Shown here: one piece after another, positions 62,498 through 64,000 of the stretch | How the letters are laid out: the number at the start of each line of letters is the position of its first letter | How positions within the stretch are numbered: position 1 is the first letter of the stretch | Origin: Lentibacillus sp. JNUCC-1 | GTDB lineage: Bacteria > Bacillota > Bacilli > Bacillales > Amphibacillaceae | Direction of reading: 5' to 3' | Assembly: GCF_009741735.1 (NCBI RefSeq) | Contig: NZ_WHOH01000003.1 | Span: 930,001-994,000, forward strand | DNA length: 64,000 nucleotides | Notes under the pieces: model-generated | The model's database searches: none | Seen by the model: only the letters and a program-made list of their open reading frames with translations | Told to the model about the DNA's origin: nothing | Program-made: the position numbers and the translations under genes

Positions 62498-62860
62498 ATG
62501 GATAAAGGGCTCAAGAGAGACCTACAACACGAACCCGAAGAAGTTATCATAACTCTCGACAAGGAAAGAACGTTTCGACTTGATCTGAACGCTTATTTTG
62601 AAATCGACATGCTATATGAAGATAAGCAAAAAACATACCACCACGTGGAAGCCGATCTGCTACAAATGCGCCCATATGCTGTACGTGCATTTTTGTGGGC
62701 AGGTTTACTGCATGAGGACCCCGAATTAACACTCGAAGAAGTCGGAAAACACATCGACATACACAATATCCAAGAATACGCAACAGTTATTTATGAAATC
62801 ATACTAGGCGATCAACCCGAAACAAAACCTCAAGAAGAAAATAAAGCTAAAAAAAAATAA
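62498..62860 (+). CDS. Tail assembly chaperone, short form (gpG-like)
   Basis: 120 residues; MDKGLKRDLQHEPEEVIITL and YAVRAFLWAGLLHEDPELTL fit the Gram-positive phage tail chaperone. It ends KAKKK at TAA 62858-62860, right after a nine-A run that can serve for slippage. It is expected to coat the tape measure protein during tail assembly. Confidence 0.88.
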   Translation: MDKGLKRDLQHEPEEVIITLDKERTFRLDLNAYFEIDMLYEDKQKTYHHVEADLLQMRPYAVRAFLWAGLLHEDPELTLEEVGKHIDIHNIQEYATVIYEIILGDQPETKPQEENKAKKK

Positions 62861-63060
62861 AATGGCAGCATCATGATTGGGAATTAATGTTTGCATTTTA
62901 CACGGAAATTTTAAAAAAGGACGAACAAGAATTTTGGATATTAAGTATGAGGCGACTGATCGCTCTATTTGAAATGAGAGATAGACGTGATAAACGAATG
63001 AAACAAGAAAAAGAAAAGGCGAAACAACAAAATGCGCTTGCCCAAATGCGGGCGTTGTAA
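62498..63060 (+). CDS. Tail assembly chaperone, extended form made by -1 frameshifting (gpGT-like)
   Basis: The run of nine A at 62849-62857 reads in frame as AAA AAA AAA TAA. A -1 shift enters a frame that runs from there to TAA 63058-63060: IKWQHHDWELMFAFYTEILK, then DEQEFWILSMRRLIALFEM and a basic tail, adding about 67 residues. The WxHHDWE segment is typical of gpT-type extensions. In lambda, both forms are needed at a fixed ratio. Confidence 0.8.
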
Positions 63061-63075
63061 AAGGCAGGTGAGAAC

Positions 63076-64000
63076 ATGGCAAAAGACGTTATCGCTGATT
63101 TAGTCGCGCAAATATCCATTGACGGTACTCAATTTCAAAAGGGTATGGGCCAAGTTAACCGACAACTAAAAACTGTGCAAGAAGAACTTAAATCTGCTCG
63201 TAGTCGATTCCGTCAGACAGGTGATGCAACTGATTTACTTGGCAATAGGCAAACAGCGTTGTCCGGTAAACTACAACTGCAAAAAACAAGATTAGATCTG
63301 TTGAAGCGCGCATATGAGGAATCTAAGAATTCAACAGATCAATATTCGAGCCGTACACAAGGGCTTGCAACGCAACTTGAAAAAGCCAAACGTGAGTTAT
63401 CCGAAACAGAACACGAATTGGAACAGGTAAATCGAGAGCTTGCTGCAGGTAAGTGGAAACAATACGGAGAGCAATTAGACAATGCTGGAAGGAAACTTCA
63501 AAACGCCGGACGTAGCATGTCGCAGTTCGGTAAGTCCTACACAACAAGAGTAACAGCCCCTATCTTAGCTGGTGGAGCGGCTGTTTTTAAATTGGCTTCT
63601 GATTGGGAGGCCAGTTGGGTGGGCGTCGAAAAGGTTATAGATGGAACTGACGATCAACTATTAACTTTGCGCGACAATTTAAGAGGCATGACAAAAGAAA
63701 TGCCTGCTACTCACAAAGAGATTGCTAATGTTGCCGCTTCAGCTGGTCAGTTGGGCATCGAGACAGAGAACATTGAAGAATTTTCAAAGGTCATGCTTAA
63801 TTTGGGCGTAGCTACTAATATGACAGCGGACCAGGCAGCGACGTCCCTAGCTAGACTTGCTAACATCACGAACATGTCGGCGGATGATTATGACCGATTA
63901 GGCGCGACAATCGTCGGCTTAGGAAATAATCTCGCTACAACTGAACAAGAAATCGTAGATATGGGATTGCGATTGGCCGGTGCTGGAGATCAAATTGGTT
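63076..64000 (+). CDS. Tail tape measure protein (3' partial)
   Basis: Sets tail length and helps DNA entry. ATG 63076 follows AAGGCAGGTGAG. The visible 308 residues have a coiled-coil start (MGQVNRQLKTVQEELKSARS), a small hydrophobic stretch, then the TP901-type core (SDWEASWVGVEKVIDGTDDQ, EMPATHKEIANVAASAGQLG). The frame is open to the window end. Confidence 0.93.
   Translation, partial: MAKDVIADLVAQISIDGTQFQKGMGQVNRQLKTVQEELKSARSRFRQTGDATDLLGNRQTALSGKLQLQKTRLDLLKRAYEESKNSTDQYSSRTQGLATQLEKAKRELSETEHELEQVNRELAAGKWKQYGEQLDNAGRKLQNAGRSMSQFGKSYTTRVTAPILAGGAAVFKLASDWEASWVGVEKVIDGTDDQLLTLRDNLRGMTKEMPATHKEIANVAASAGQLGIETENIEEFSKVMLNLGVATNMTADQAATSLARLANITNMSADDYDRLGATIVGLGNNLATTEQEIVDMGLRLAGAGDQIG

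Noticed and set aside
1..64000. CRISPR arrays, insertion sequences with transposases, rRNA genes
   Set aside because: No regular spaced repeats, transposase-like proteins or rRNA segments were seen anywhere in the window.

Overview
The window is a chromosomal segment of a spore-forming, low-GC Gram-positive bacterium of the family Bacillaceae. The gene order from sdhCAB through gerE, ysmB, murI, gerM, rph, the tRNAs, tig, clpX, lonA, the hem operon, spoVID, ysxE, valS, folC and spoIIB to radC matches the Bacillus subtilis sdh-to-mre region. Spore genes (gerE, gerM, spoVID, ysxE, spoIIB) confirm an endospore former. The protein sequences and the mosaic intergenic repeats suggest a halophilic lineage such as Virgibacillus, Lentibacillus or Oceanobacillus, but this is an inference and no search was run.

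Region 1 (1-38.7 kb) is conserved core chromosome. It holds succinate dehydrogenase, the late sporulation regulator GerE, a cation/proton antiporter, glutamate racemase, RNase PH and ITPase, two tRNA genes, trigger factor, ClpX and Lon, the six-gene hemAXCDBL pathway to glutamate-1-semialdehyde, porphobilinogen and uroporphyrinogen III, spore coat genes, valyl-tRNA synthetase behind a T-box leader, an unusual pair of RimK-like ATP-grasp ligases divergent from folC, a membrane-bound diguanylate cyclase, spoIIB and radC. Compared with B. subtilis, lonB, comC and maf are missing from their usual slots. Two intergenic islands (about 4.0-4.7 kb and 30.9-31.7 kb) are built of shared repeat modules.

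Region 2 (38.8 kb to the window end) is a prophage inserted just downstream of radC. Its order is integrase, ImmA/IrrE-type protease, accessory genes, CI-like repressor, a control region with four operator-like sites, Cro-like protein, Rha/ORF6C antirepressor, replication genes (DnaD-like and DnaC-like), many small early genes, HNH endonuclease, dUTPase, an ArpU-like late regulator, a minimal tyrosine recombinase, two membrane-anchored accessory genes, then a cos-type HK97-fold siphovirus module: HNH, TerS, TerL, portal, ClpP-like protease, capsid, connector genes, major tail protein, tail assembly chaperone with a probable programmed -1 frameshift, and the start of the tape measure gene, which runs off the window.

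A striking feature is that at least eight otherwise well-conserved genes (sdhC, the antiporter, murI, lonA, valS, one ATP-grasp ligase, the small recombinase and the head-tail connector) are each interrupted by the apparent loss of one base, nearly always in a short homopolymer. Since several are normally essential, uncorrected deletion errors in the assembly are the simplest explanation. Genes affected are annotated here over their full extent.
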